NCBI GenBank assembly: GCA_029571425.1
Contig: JAKPSR010000245.1
Location: 1-6,119 of the forward strand
Length of the DNA: 6,119 nt
Reading direction: 5' to 3'
Source: Spirochaetota bacterium
GTDB taxonomy: Bacteria > Spirochaetota > Spirochaetia > Treponematales > Treponemataceae
Shown: positions 1-6,005 of the stretch, one piece after another
How positions within the stretch are numbered: the first letter of the stretch is position 1
How the letters are laid out: every line of letters starts with the position of its first letter
Position numbers and translations under genes: made by a program
The notes under the pieces: generated by a model
Seen by the model: only the letters and a program-made list of their open reading frames with translations
Told to the model about the DNA's origin: nothing
Databases searched by the model: none

Positions 1-1
1 C

Positions 2-307
2 GAGCCGCCGTGGCCGCCCGCCAAGCTATTCGCCGAGGCCGGCGACGGCTCGGTGACCCTCCGATGGAAAGCGTCCGTCGATTTCGACGCGAAGGGGTAT
101 TTGGTGTATTACGGCGAGCGGCCGGGCGAGTACCTCGCGGCCGGGTCGCCGATCGACGCGGGGAATGCCCTGGAGTTCGTCGTTACCGGCCTGCGAAACG
201 GCAGGATATATTATTTCGCGGTCGCCGCCTACGACGCGGCGGGCCCTCAGCTTCCCGGGGAGGTTTCCCGGGAGGCGCACGCGCGTCCGATCAAGGGCCG
301 GGAGTGA
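2..307 (+). CDS. C-terminal end of a fibronectin type III domain protein (5' partial)
   Basis: An open frame enters from the left edge and gives 101 residues before a TGA stop at 305-307. The whole visible part is one fibronectin type III domain. It opens with a Pro-rich strand-A lead-in (PPAKLFAEAG), followed by SVTLRWKAS with the conserved core Trp. Next comes YLVYYG, then LRNGRIYYFAVAAYD with the conserved Leu and Tyr, and the domain closes near VSREAHARP. About ten residues follow it, so the domain ends the protein. FnIII domains are non-catalytic beta-sandwich binding modules, usually in exported or surface proteins; export cannot be checked because the N-terminus lies outside the window. 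The TPR gene starts four bases after this stop in the same frame, so the two are probably co-transcribed. The function of the full protein is unknown. Confidence 0.85.
   Translation, partial: EPPWPPAKLFAEAGDGSVTLRWKASVDFDAKGYLVYYGERPGEYLAAGSPIDAGNALEFVVTGLRNGRIYYFAVAAYDAAGPQLPGEVSREAHARPIKGRE
300..304 (+). promoter_or_regulatory. Ribosome binding site of the TPR gene
   Basis: GGGAG ends six bases before the ATG at 311. The site overlaps the last codons of the FnIII gene. This spacing supports 311 over the ATG at 307-309, which is in another frame and stops after three codons. It also suggests that ribosomes finishing the upstream gene re-initiate here. Confidence 0.7.
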
Positions 308-310
308 TGG

Positions 311-3295
311 ATGTCTGAACCAACCGATGTTGCCCTCGAGCGCGCGCAGTCCGCGCTCGTCGCCCGCGATTTCGCGTACGCGGAAAAACTACTCGTCGGG
401 AACCTCGCGAAGGATCCCGCCTCGACCGAGGCGCTCTCCCTGCTCGGCACGGTCTATCTTCGCGCCGAGCGGTACGAGGACGCCCTTGGCGTCTACCGCA
501 AGCTCCACACGGTCGACCGCGGCAACGTCGACGCCCTCAATAACCTCGGCGTCATCTACCGCCGGCTCGGTCGATTCGAGGAGTCGATCGCCGCGCTGAC
601 CGAGGCGAAGAAGACGGGAAAGGATTTCGAGACAGTCCTCTATAATCTCGGGAACACGTACAAGCAGATGGGTAAGTACTCCGAGGCGGCCCTTTGCTTC
701 TCCGACGTCATCGAGAAGAAGCCGGACGACGTGCTCGCGTACAACCACCTCGGGAGCATCCACGCCCTGAGCGGGAAGCACGACCTCGCCCTCTCCGCGT
801 ATCGCCGCGGGCTCCAGATCGACCCGAACCACCCGATCATCCATTACAACATGGCCCATAGTTACGAGACGCTCGGGCGCCCGGCCGAGGCGATCGTGGC
901 GTACACCGCGGCGCTGAAGACGAAGCCGGGTTGGCTCGACGCCCTTCGCGACCTCGCCGCGCTCTACGTCCGCTCGAAGGACGAGGTGAACGCGGTCGCG
1001 ACCCTGCGCCGGGTCCTCGCCGTCGACAAGAAGGACGTTCGCGCCCTCACCGAGATGGGAAACATCGCGGCCTCGCGCGGCCGCGAGGACGAAGCCCTCT
1101 CCTGGTACCGAAGCGCCATCGCCGCCGATCCCGGCGACGTGCAGGCGGTCCTCAGCCTCGAGCAGGTATACGAGCGGCGCGGGGACTTCGACGGCGCGCT
1201 CGAGGAACTCGGCGCGCTCGAGCGGGCACATCCCGACGACGTCGACGTCCTCCTGCGCCTCGCCCGGCTCCACGTGCGCACCCAGCGGTACCCGGAGGCG
1301 AAGCAGCGGTTTAAGCGGCTTAGGCAGGTCGCGCCGGACAACGTGCAGGCGCTCCGAATGGAGGGGCGGATGTACGCGCAGATGGGCGAGAACGCCCTCG
1401 CCGAGAAGTGCTTCGCGCGCATCCTGGAAATCGACCCGGCCGAGGTGGACTTCAAGATCGACCTCGCCGAGCAGCTGACCCAGTCGCGGAAATACTCTGA
1501 GGCCGAGGCGCAGTACCTCTCTTACCTGAACGAGCGTCCCCGCGACGTTCCCGCCAGGCTGGCGCTTGGGCACCTATACGAGAACATGAACCGGCCCGAG
1601 AAGGCCCTCGAGGAATACCGCCGAGTCCTCGCGGTCGAGCCCGAGAACGTCGAGGCGCTTGGGGCGATCTCGGTGGTGTACCAGCGGAGCGGCCGGAGCG
1701 CGGACGCGGTTCGCCTCGCCGACGAGATCATCAACATGCAGGGCGCGCGCGCGACCGTCGACGACCTGAACGGGCTCACCGATTCCCTCGACCTGTACGA
1801 GCAGGCCGTGCGGCAATATGGGTCGAAGAACCCGGAGGCGATGAACAAGAACCTCAACCTCCTGCGCTCGCGAAAGATCGACGAGGAGGGCGACTCCCTC
1901 GCCGCCGCCGCGCCGACGTCGTCCCCGAGCTTTACCCCCATCGACGAGGAAAGCGACTCGATGGCCCTGCTCGAGTCGGACGAGGTAGTGCCCGACGACG
2001 AGCTTCCCTTCGACGAGCTCGTCGCCGAGGACGAGGACTTGGGCGAGCCGACCCTCGACGATACCTTCCAAAACCTCGTTGACTTCGAGGAGCCGATGGA
2101 CGCCCTCGACTCTCCCGGCGGGCAGGGCGGATTCTCGCCCCTGCAGGAAGAGGACGAGATCATAGACCAAACCCCGTTCACCGACGCCTCGTCTCCCGTG
2201 GACGACGAGGCGATCCAGCTCGCGGAGGAGGCTGAGGAGCTTCCCCCGTCCCGGCCCAAATCCCCCGCGCGCGACGCCGACGGCGACTATCCACCCCAGC
2301 GACCCCGGAACGAGGAGCCGCGAGCGGCCGACGAGGACTCTTCGGACTCGTTCGGCGGCGAGCCTACGGGCGGCGGCGACGCCGATCTCGGATGGGACGA
2401 CGAGATCGTTCCCGAGCGTGCGAACGAACCCGAGATCCCGCTCCCGCAGCGACCGGGCCCGGAGGGCGCCGCCCCGCGCGACGCGAGACAGTCGCCCCGA
2501 TACGACTATCCCTCATCCCCGTATCCGCCGTCGTACCCGCCGCCCGGCTGCCCGGCGATGCCAAACTACCCGCGGCAAGACCAGCAGGCGATGGGCGCTC
2601 CCGCCGAGCCGGCGAAACCCGAATACGAATCCTCAGTGATGGAAGACCTTGAGCTTTCGCAGCCGGACATCTCCGCCCTCCTCGACGACGGATTCGAGGA
2701 CGCGCTCCCGATCGGCGAGTCGGCGCCGGAGGAGGCGTTCCCGGAGGACGTGTCCCTTGAGGAAGTCCCCGAATTAGAGACTCCCGAGCTCGCGACGCCC
2801 GACGCAGAGGTCCCCGCGGCGGAAACCCTCGCGGAGGAAGCCCATCCCGACGAGGCGCGATCGCCCAGCCGCGGCTCGCGCACCCTGGGCTCGCCCGAAT
2901 TCGAGGAGGCCCTCGAGGCGACCGAGTCCGAGGACATGCTCGGGCTTTTCAAGTGCCTGAAGCGCATGACCTTCTGCTTGCCCGAGCGCGAGCTGTCTTC
3001 TTTCCTCTTGAGCGATGAGCGAATTCAGATGGAGTACGTGATCGATAGGCTGTCGGGGAAGACGGGACTGAAGAACGACGCGCGCGTGCGCGCGATCCGG
3101 GCGGCCCTTTCGCGGGAGGGCAAGGGCGCGAATCGCCTCGCCCCCGCCGGCGTGGAGCAGACCCTCGATTACCTCAGGCGCGTCGTGGCCCGGCTTCCCG
3201 ACCAGGGATTCGCCGTCGCCTTTCGGCATAAGCTCGATCGCATCATCGACGGGATCGGCAAGACGCGCGAGGCCGAGCCGCCGGCCGGGCTATAG
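311..3295 (+). CDS. Long TPR protein, candidate spirochete periplasmic flagellar collar protein (FlcA-like)
   Basis: The product is a 994-residue scaffold protein in three parts. Residues 5-480 form fourteen 34-residue TPR units in unbroken register (starts at 5, 39, 73 and so on to 447), with the usual Gly/Ala-8, Tyr-11, Ala-20 and Pro-32 pattern, for example LGNTYKQMGKYSEAALCF. Residues 481-520 look like capping helices. Residues 520-860 are acidic, Pro/Ser-rich and probably disordered, with a Tyr/Pro patch at 728-757. Residues 861-994 form a compact, mostly helical domain (EDMLGLFKCLKRMTFCLPE, SDERIQMEYVIDRLSGKTGL). TPR arrays bind protein partners. The size and layout resemble FlcA, the TPR protein of the spirochete periplasmic flagellar collar that helps stator assembly; this is recognition by eye. 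No signal peptide or membrane helix is visible, which sits awkwardly with a periplasmic role. It lies in an operon with the FnIII gene. The alternative is an unrelated TPR scaffold. The gene itself is certain, the collar role perhaps even odds. Confidence 0.8.
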   Translation: MSEPTDVALERAQSALVARDFAYAEKLLVGNLAKDPASTEALSLLGTVYLRAERYEDALGVYRKLHTVDRGNVDALNNLGVIYRRLGRFEESIAALTEAKKTGKDFETVLYNLGNTYKQMGKYSEAALCFSDVIEKKPDDVLAYNHLGSIHALSGKHDLALSAYRRGLQIDPNHPIIHYNMAHSYETLGRPAEAIVAYTAALKTKPGWLDALRDLAALYVRSKDEVNAVATLRRVLAVDKKDVRALTEMGNIAASRGREDEALSWYRSAIAADPGDVQAVLSLEQVYERRGDFDGALEELGALERAHPDDVDVLLRLARLHVRTQRYPEAKQRFKRLRQVAPDNVQALRMEGRMYAQMGENALAEKCFARILEIDPAEVDFKIDLAEQLTQSRKYSEAEAQYLSYLNERPRDVPARLALGHLYENMNRPEKALEEYRRVLAVEPENVEALGAISVVYQRSGRSADAVRLADEIINMQGARATVDDLNGLTDSLDLYEQAVRQYGSKNPEAMNKNLNLLRSRKIDEEGDSLAAAAPTSSPSFTPIDEESDSMALLESDEVVPDDELPFDELVAEDEDLGEPTLDDTFQNLVDFEEPMDALDSPGGQGGFSPLQEEDEIIDQTPFTDASSPVDDEAIQLAEEAEELPPSRPKSPARDADGDYPPQRPRNEEPRAADEDSSDSFGGEPTGGGDADLGWDDEIVPERANEPEIPLPQRPGPEGAAPRDARQSPRYDYPSSPYPPSYPPPGCPAMPNYPRQDQQAMGAPAEPAKPEYESSVMEDLELSQPDISALLDDGFEDALPIGESAPEEAFPEDVSLEEVPELETPELATPDAEVPAAETLAEEAHPDEARSPSRGSRTLGSPEFEEALEATESEDMLGLFKCLKRMTFCLPERELSSFLLSDERIQMEYVIDRLSGKTGLKNDARVRAIRAALSREGKGANRLAPAGVEQTLDYLRRVVARLPDQGFAVAFRHKLDRIIDGIGKTREAEPPAGL

Positions 3296-4408
3296 GCGAA
3301 TGACGCGGGAATTGGTGAGCGTCCGGTTCCCCGTTTCCGTTATCAATACGTCGTTCTCGAGCCGGCACCCGCCGTGCTTCGGGTCGTAGAGCCCGGGTTC
3401 GAGCGTGACGACCATCCCGGGCGCGTACACCCACTCGTTATCGTCGCGGTTCCTGATGGCCGGGCCTTCGTGGGCCTCGAGACCGATCCCGTGCCCAAGC
3501 GCGTGGGGCATCGAGCGGTTCGCCTTGCGGAAGAGCGCGTCGACGGCGAGGCTCGCCTCGCGCGTCGCGACGCCGGGACGGTACAGGGCGAGCGCGGCCT
3601 TGTAGGCTTTCTCGACGAGCGCGATCTGCCTTTCCTGCGCCTTCGTCAATTCCCCCGCCGCGACTGTCAGGGTGACGTCGCTCGTGTATCCCGCGTATTT
3701 CACGCCGAAGTCGAGGATCGAAAGGCCCGCGCCGGCGAAAGGCCCGCCCGTGTAAGGGGGGACCGCGTGGATGCCGAAGCTTCGCGTCGGGCCGGCGGCG
3801 ATGGTCTCGAAACCGGTGCCGTCCGCCCCGGCGAGCCGGGCTTCCCGGTCGATCAGGGCGGCCACGTCGACCTCCGTCTTTATCTTTCCCGACCTGATGT
3901 TTCGCTCGATGAGGTCGATGATCCCGTCGGTGATGGCGCACGCCTTTTCGATTAGCGCGATCTCGTCGCCGTCTTTGACGGAACGCATCCGCTCGATCTC
4001 GGCGTTGATCCCCCCGTCGCGGCAGACGACGTCGTAGTCGAAAAGGGCCTCGACGTAGCGGAGGAAAAGGGGATAAGGGGTGATCGCCGGTATCTCGATG
4101 CGAGATCGCGGGGGGACGCCCACGCGGGCGGCGAGCTCGCGCACGGCGGTAACCGGGTGCCGGCCGAATTCGGTGTAGGGGGCGATGATGTCGACCTGCG
4201 CCGTCATCTCGGCGAGGTGCTCGTCCCAGGGGCAGAGCACGCAATGCCCGGTGATCGTCAGGATGAGCAGGGCGTCTCCGGGATGTCCCGAGAGGTATCT
4301 GATGGCCGGATCGCGGCGGCCCTCGGTGTCCTCGAGGACGACGACGGCGACGCTGTTACGCGCCATCCACGTATACAGCTCGGCACGGCGCTTCAGGTAG
4401 GTGTCCAT
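3290..4408 (-). CDS. M24 family metallopeptidase (Xaa-Pro aminopeptidase/dipeptidase type)
   Basis: This 372-residue protein has the two-domain creatinase/aminopeptidase P fold. The N-terminal creatinase-like domain spans about residues 1-145 (YLKRRAELYTWMARN, LCPWDEHLAEM, IIAPYTEFGR). The pita-bread catalytic domain spans about 150-372. All five dinuclear-metal ligands are present: Asp233 (ILDFG), Asp244 (TSDVTLTV), His306 (ALGHGIGLEAHEGP), Glu337 (VTLEPGLY) and Glu351 (CRLENDVLI). The active-site histidines at 214 (FGIHAVP) and 313 (HEGP) are also there, so it should be active. Enzymes of this family remove residues next to proline from peptides in the cytosol, and no signal peptide is seen. 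Aminopeptidase and dipeptidase activity cannot be told apart by eye. The ATG at 4408 is preferred because MDTYLKRRAELY matches the family start; an upstream ATG at 4462 would add 18 poorly matching residues. No good Shine-Dalgarno precedes 4408. The gene converges on the TPR gene with a six-base overlap and diverges from the transporter. Confidence 0.9.
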   Translation of the reverse strand: MDTYLKRRAELYTWMARNSVAVVVLEDTEGRRDPAIRYLSGHPGDALLILTITGHCVLCPWDEHLAEMTAQVDIIAPYTEFGRHPVTAVRELAARVGVPPRSRIEIPAITPYPLFLRYVEALFDYDVVCRDGGINAEIERMRSVKDGDEIALIEKACAITDGIIDLIERNIRSGKIKTEVDVAALIDREARLAGADGTGFETIAAGPTRSFGIHAVPPYTGGPFAGAGLSILDFGVKYAGYTSDVTLTVAAGELTKAQERQIALVEKAYKAALALYRPGVATREASLAVDALFRKANRSMPHALGHGIGLEAHEGPAIRNRDDNEWVYAPGMVVTLEPGLYDPKHGGCRLENDVLITETGNRTLTNSRVIRL

Positions 4409-4416
4409 AGGAAGGC

Positions 4417-4446
4417 AGTATACCCCATGAGCTTTGACAGGGTAAA
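4417..4446 (-). promoter_or_regulatory. Weak promoter candidate for the M24 peptidase gene
   Basis: Read on the minus strand, TTTACC (4441-4446) and TATACT (4417-4422) match the sigma-70 -35 and -10 hexamers at 4/6 and 5/6, with 18 bases between them. Transcription would begin about at 4410-4408, at the start codon itself, giving a leader of almost no length. The pair lies inside the same DNA as the rightward promoter. The -10 is good and the -35 is modest. Confidence 0.35.
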
Positions 4447-4462
4447 GTAAATAGGCTATCAT
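4434..4462 (+). promoter_or_regulatory. Sigma-70 type promoter of the transporter gene
   Basis: A perfect -35 hexamer TTGACA (4434-4439) is followed after exactly 17 bases by TATCAT (4457-4462), a 5/6 match to the -10 consensus. It sits in a short AT-rich patch in otherwise GC-rich DNA. Transcription should start near 4469, leaving a leader of about 50 bases before the ATG at 4519. This is the strongest promoter-like signal seen in the window. Confidence 0.7.
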
Positions 4463-4477
4463 GTCACGTCGAACGCC

Positions 4478-4516
4478 AGGACCTCGTCCCGGCCGATACA
4501 GACGAACCGAGGTTTT
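4478..4516 (+). promoter_or_regulatory. Leader hairpin that can mask the transporter ribosome binding site
   Basis: In the predicted leader, bases 4478-4486 (AGGACCTCG) can pair with 4508-4516 (CGAGGTTTT): six Watson-Crick pairs, then two G-U pairs and an A-U pair. The loop is 21 bases. The right arm contains the Shine-Dalgarno, so the helix would block translation. A second, mutually exclusive helix, TCGTC (4484-4488) with GACGA (4501-4505), would leave the site open. The pairing is seen directly; a regulatory role is inference. Confidence 0.35.
4509..4512 (+). promoter_or_regulatory. Ribosome binding site of the transporter gene
   Basis: GAGG lies six bases before the ATG at 4519 and sets the start of the transporter. 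It forms part of the right arm of the leader hairpin. Confidence 0.65.
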
Positions 4517-4518
4517 AC

Positions 4519-5907
4519 ATGTCCCTTTCGTCGCGCAAAAAAGCGCTGTACGCCTTCGGCCAGTTCGGTCTTTCCCTGTGCGCGTTCGGTGTCGGAAAGC
4601 TCTTTACCGCCTTTTATATAAGCCCGGAGGCCGGGCGCGTGTCCCCGTTCCCGGCTTTCCTATACCAAGGTTACGTTTCCGGTTTCTTCACCGTCGCCGG
4701 CCTTATCCTGGCCCTTGGGCGCATCGTCGACGCGGCCTCCGTCCTGTGGGCGGCGTCCGCCTCCGACCGCGGGCGCTTCCGCCGCGGCCGACGGACCGGC
4801 GCGATGTCTCTCGCCGCGTTACCCCTCGCCGTGCTTTCCGTGCTCGTCTTCGTTCCCCCGACGGGAAGCGCGTACGCGCTCAACTCGGTTTGGGTGATCG
4901 CGACGGTCGTCTTGTTCTACGTCTCGCTCGCGTTCTACGAAATGCCCTACGTCGCCCTGATCGCCGAGCTCGGAAAGAGCCAGCGCCAACGCCTCGCGTA
5001 CTCGGCGAGCCTCGCCGCCTGCTCGGCCCTGGCCGCGATCCTCGGGAACCGGGTCTACGTCCTGATGGACGTCTTGATCAGCGAGTGGGGGATGTCGAAC
5101 GTCGCGGCGTTCCGCGCGGTACTCGCGTTTTTCGCGCTCGCCGGTCTTTCGGGGATGGTTATTCCGCTGATCCTGGTGCGCGAGCGCGAGACATGCCCGG
5201 CATCGCCGGTCGAGGATACCCTCTCTGCATCATTAGGCGCCGTCATCTCGGACCGCAGTTATCGACCGGTGCTGCTCGCCGACGCGATGCATTGGCTCGC
5301 CGTCTCCATCCTCGTCGCCGGGACCACGCCTTACATGACCCGGCTCCTTCGGATTTCGGCCGAGCGCGTCCCCTCGCTGATGACCGTCGGTTTCCTCTGC
5401 TCGATCGCCCTCTCGGTGCCGATCTACGCCGCCGCGCGCCGGTTCGGGATGCGCCGCGTCCTTCTCGCCGCGTTCGTCGCCCTCGCCGCGGTCCTGTCCC
5501 TTTCCGTCTACGCCGGGCGCTATCCCATTTCCAAGGACGCGCAGGCACTCGCGATCACGGTCCTCGTATCGCTGCCGTTAACCGCCTTCGCCGTCGTGCC
5601 GAACGCCATCCTCGCCGACCTCGTCGTCGCGACGGAGCGAAAGACGGGGGTTCAGCGCGGGGCGATGTACTTCGCCGTACGTTCCCTCGTCTCGAAGTTC
5701 GCCCAGATGGCGGTCGCCCTCCTCTTTCCGATGGTCAGCATGATCGGCACGCGCGACTACCTCGACCCCGGAAGGCTCGGGCTTCGCTTTACCCTCGTAT
5801 ACGCGATCGGGTTCCTCGGCATGGGCTTCCTGTTCATGCTTGGCTATCGCGAGAAGGAGATCTCGGCCGTCGTGTGCGACAAGGTCGAGGACGGCCCGAG
5901 GGGATAA
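4519..5907 (+). CDS. MFS transporter of the GPH (MelB-like, MFS_2) cation symporter family
   Basis: The 462-residue inner-membrane protein has about twelve hydrophobic helices, near residues 8-32, 47-68, 97-115, 122-147, 158-178, 197-220, 249-272, 286-306, 312-331, 342-366, 388-410 and 424-443, with a central cytosolic loop at 221-248. The length is typical of the family. Two GPH signatures are visible: GRIVDAASVLWAASASDRGR (68-87), matching the MelB helix II Asp region and following loop, and the C-terminal block NAILADLVVATERKTGVQRG (362-381) followed by LVSKFAQMAVALL with Lys393. These transporters carry sugars, glycosides or related solutes with Na+ or H+; the substrate cannot be read from the sequence. 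By hand alignment MelB Asp55 is kept (Asp71), Asp59 is Val75, Asp124 is Glu141 and Lys377 is Lys393. The start is fixed by a GAGG site and a hydrophobic helix beginning at once. A longer overlapping frame (4461-5927) is an Arg-rich shadow. The gene has its own promoter, and the next gene is convergent. Confidence 0.88.
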   Translation: MSLSSRKKALYAFGQFGLSLCAFGVGKLFTAFYISPEAGRVSPFPAFLYQGYVSGFFTVAGLILALGRIVDAASVLWAASASDRGRFRRGRRTGAMSLAALPLAVLSVLVFVPPTGSAYALNSVWVIATVVLFYVSLAFYEMPYVALIAELGKSQRQRLAYSASLAACSALAAILGNRVYVLMDVLISEWGMSNVAAFRAVLAFFALAGLSGMVIPLILVRERETCPASPVEDTLSASLGAVISDRSYRPVLLADAMHWLAVSILVAGTTPYMTRLLRISAERVPSLMTVGFLCSIALSVPIYAAARRFGMRRVLLAAFVALAAVLSLSVYAGRYPISKDAQALAITVLVSLPLTAFAVVPNAILADLVVATERKTGVQRGAMYFAVRSLVSKFAQMAVALLFPMVSMIGTRDYLDPGRLGLRFTLVYAIGFLGMGFLFMLGYREKEISAVVCDKVEDGPRG

Positions 5908-5939
5908 CCGCTTCCATTACCGATTGATCGATTCTCAAG

Positions 5940-5969
5940 AAAAAGCGCGCTCACAGCTCGGCGTCGCGC
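5940..5969 (-). terminator. Possible intrinsic terminator of the leftward membrane protein gene
   Basis: On the minus strand a GC-only stem (5945-5949 with 5965-5969, five pairs, 15-base loop) runs straight into five T residues (plus-strand A5 at 5940-5944). It lies about 40 bases beyond the stop at 6006. The stem is short and the loop long, so it is a modest candidate. Confidence 0.35.
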
Positions 5970-5972
5970 GAC

Positions 5973-5996
5973 GTCAAACGTCGGCTCGACGTTGAC
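5973..5996. terminator. Hairpin in the convergent spacer, possible transporter terminator
   Basis: GTCAAACGTCG (5973-5983) and CGACGTTGAC (5987-5996) form a ten-pair stem with one bulged A and a three-base loop. It lies about 65 bases past the transporter stop. No T-run follows on the plus strand, so it is not a classic intrinsic terminator. It could protect a 3' end or act with the neighbouring stem. Confidence 0.35.
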
Positions 5997-6005
5997 CGCC
6001 CTGCG

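Noticed and set aside
389..1573. A 394-codon open frame on the minus strand inside the TPR gene
   Set aside because: It is a shadow of GC-rich codon bias: the plus-strand frame has fourteen TPR units over the same bases, while the antisense product shows no recognisable domain.
1522..2259. A 245-codon Ser/Arg-rich minus-strand frame
   Set aside because: It is the antisense image of the Asp/Glu-rich linker (GAC/GAG read backwards gives Ser, Arg and Leu) and has no start signal.
4409..4462. An upstream ATG at 4462 as the peptidase start
   Set aside because: The extra 18 residues do not fit the family N-terminus, and the codon overlaps the -10 of the opposing promoter. The ATG at 4408 matches the family start better.
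4426..4463. Inverted repeat CATGA (4426-4430) and TCATG (4459-4463) bracketing the transporter promoter, as an operator
   Set aside because: Five-base arms 28 bases apart are expected by chance and the similarity does not extend outward.
4461..5927. A plus-strand frame of 488 codons, longer than the transporter frame it overlaps
   Set aside because: The product is extremely rich in Arg and Pro with no domain pattern. The competing frame at 4519-5907 has twelve membrane helices, GPH motifs and a ribosome binding site.
5921..5933. Direct repeat CGATT-GAT-CGATT after the transporter stop
   Set aside because: It is two copies of a five-base word only, with no larger repeat or mobile element boundary around it.
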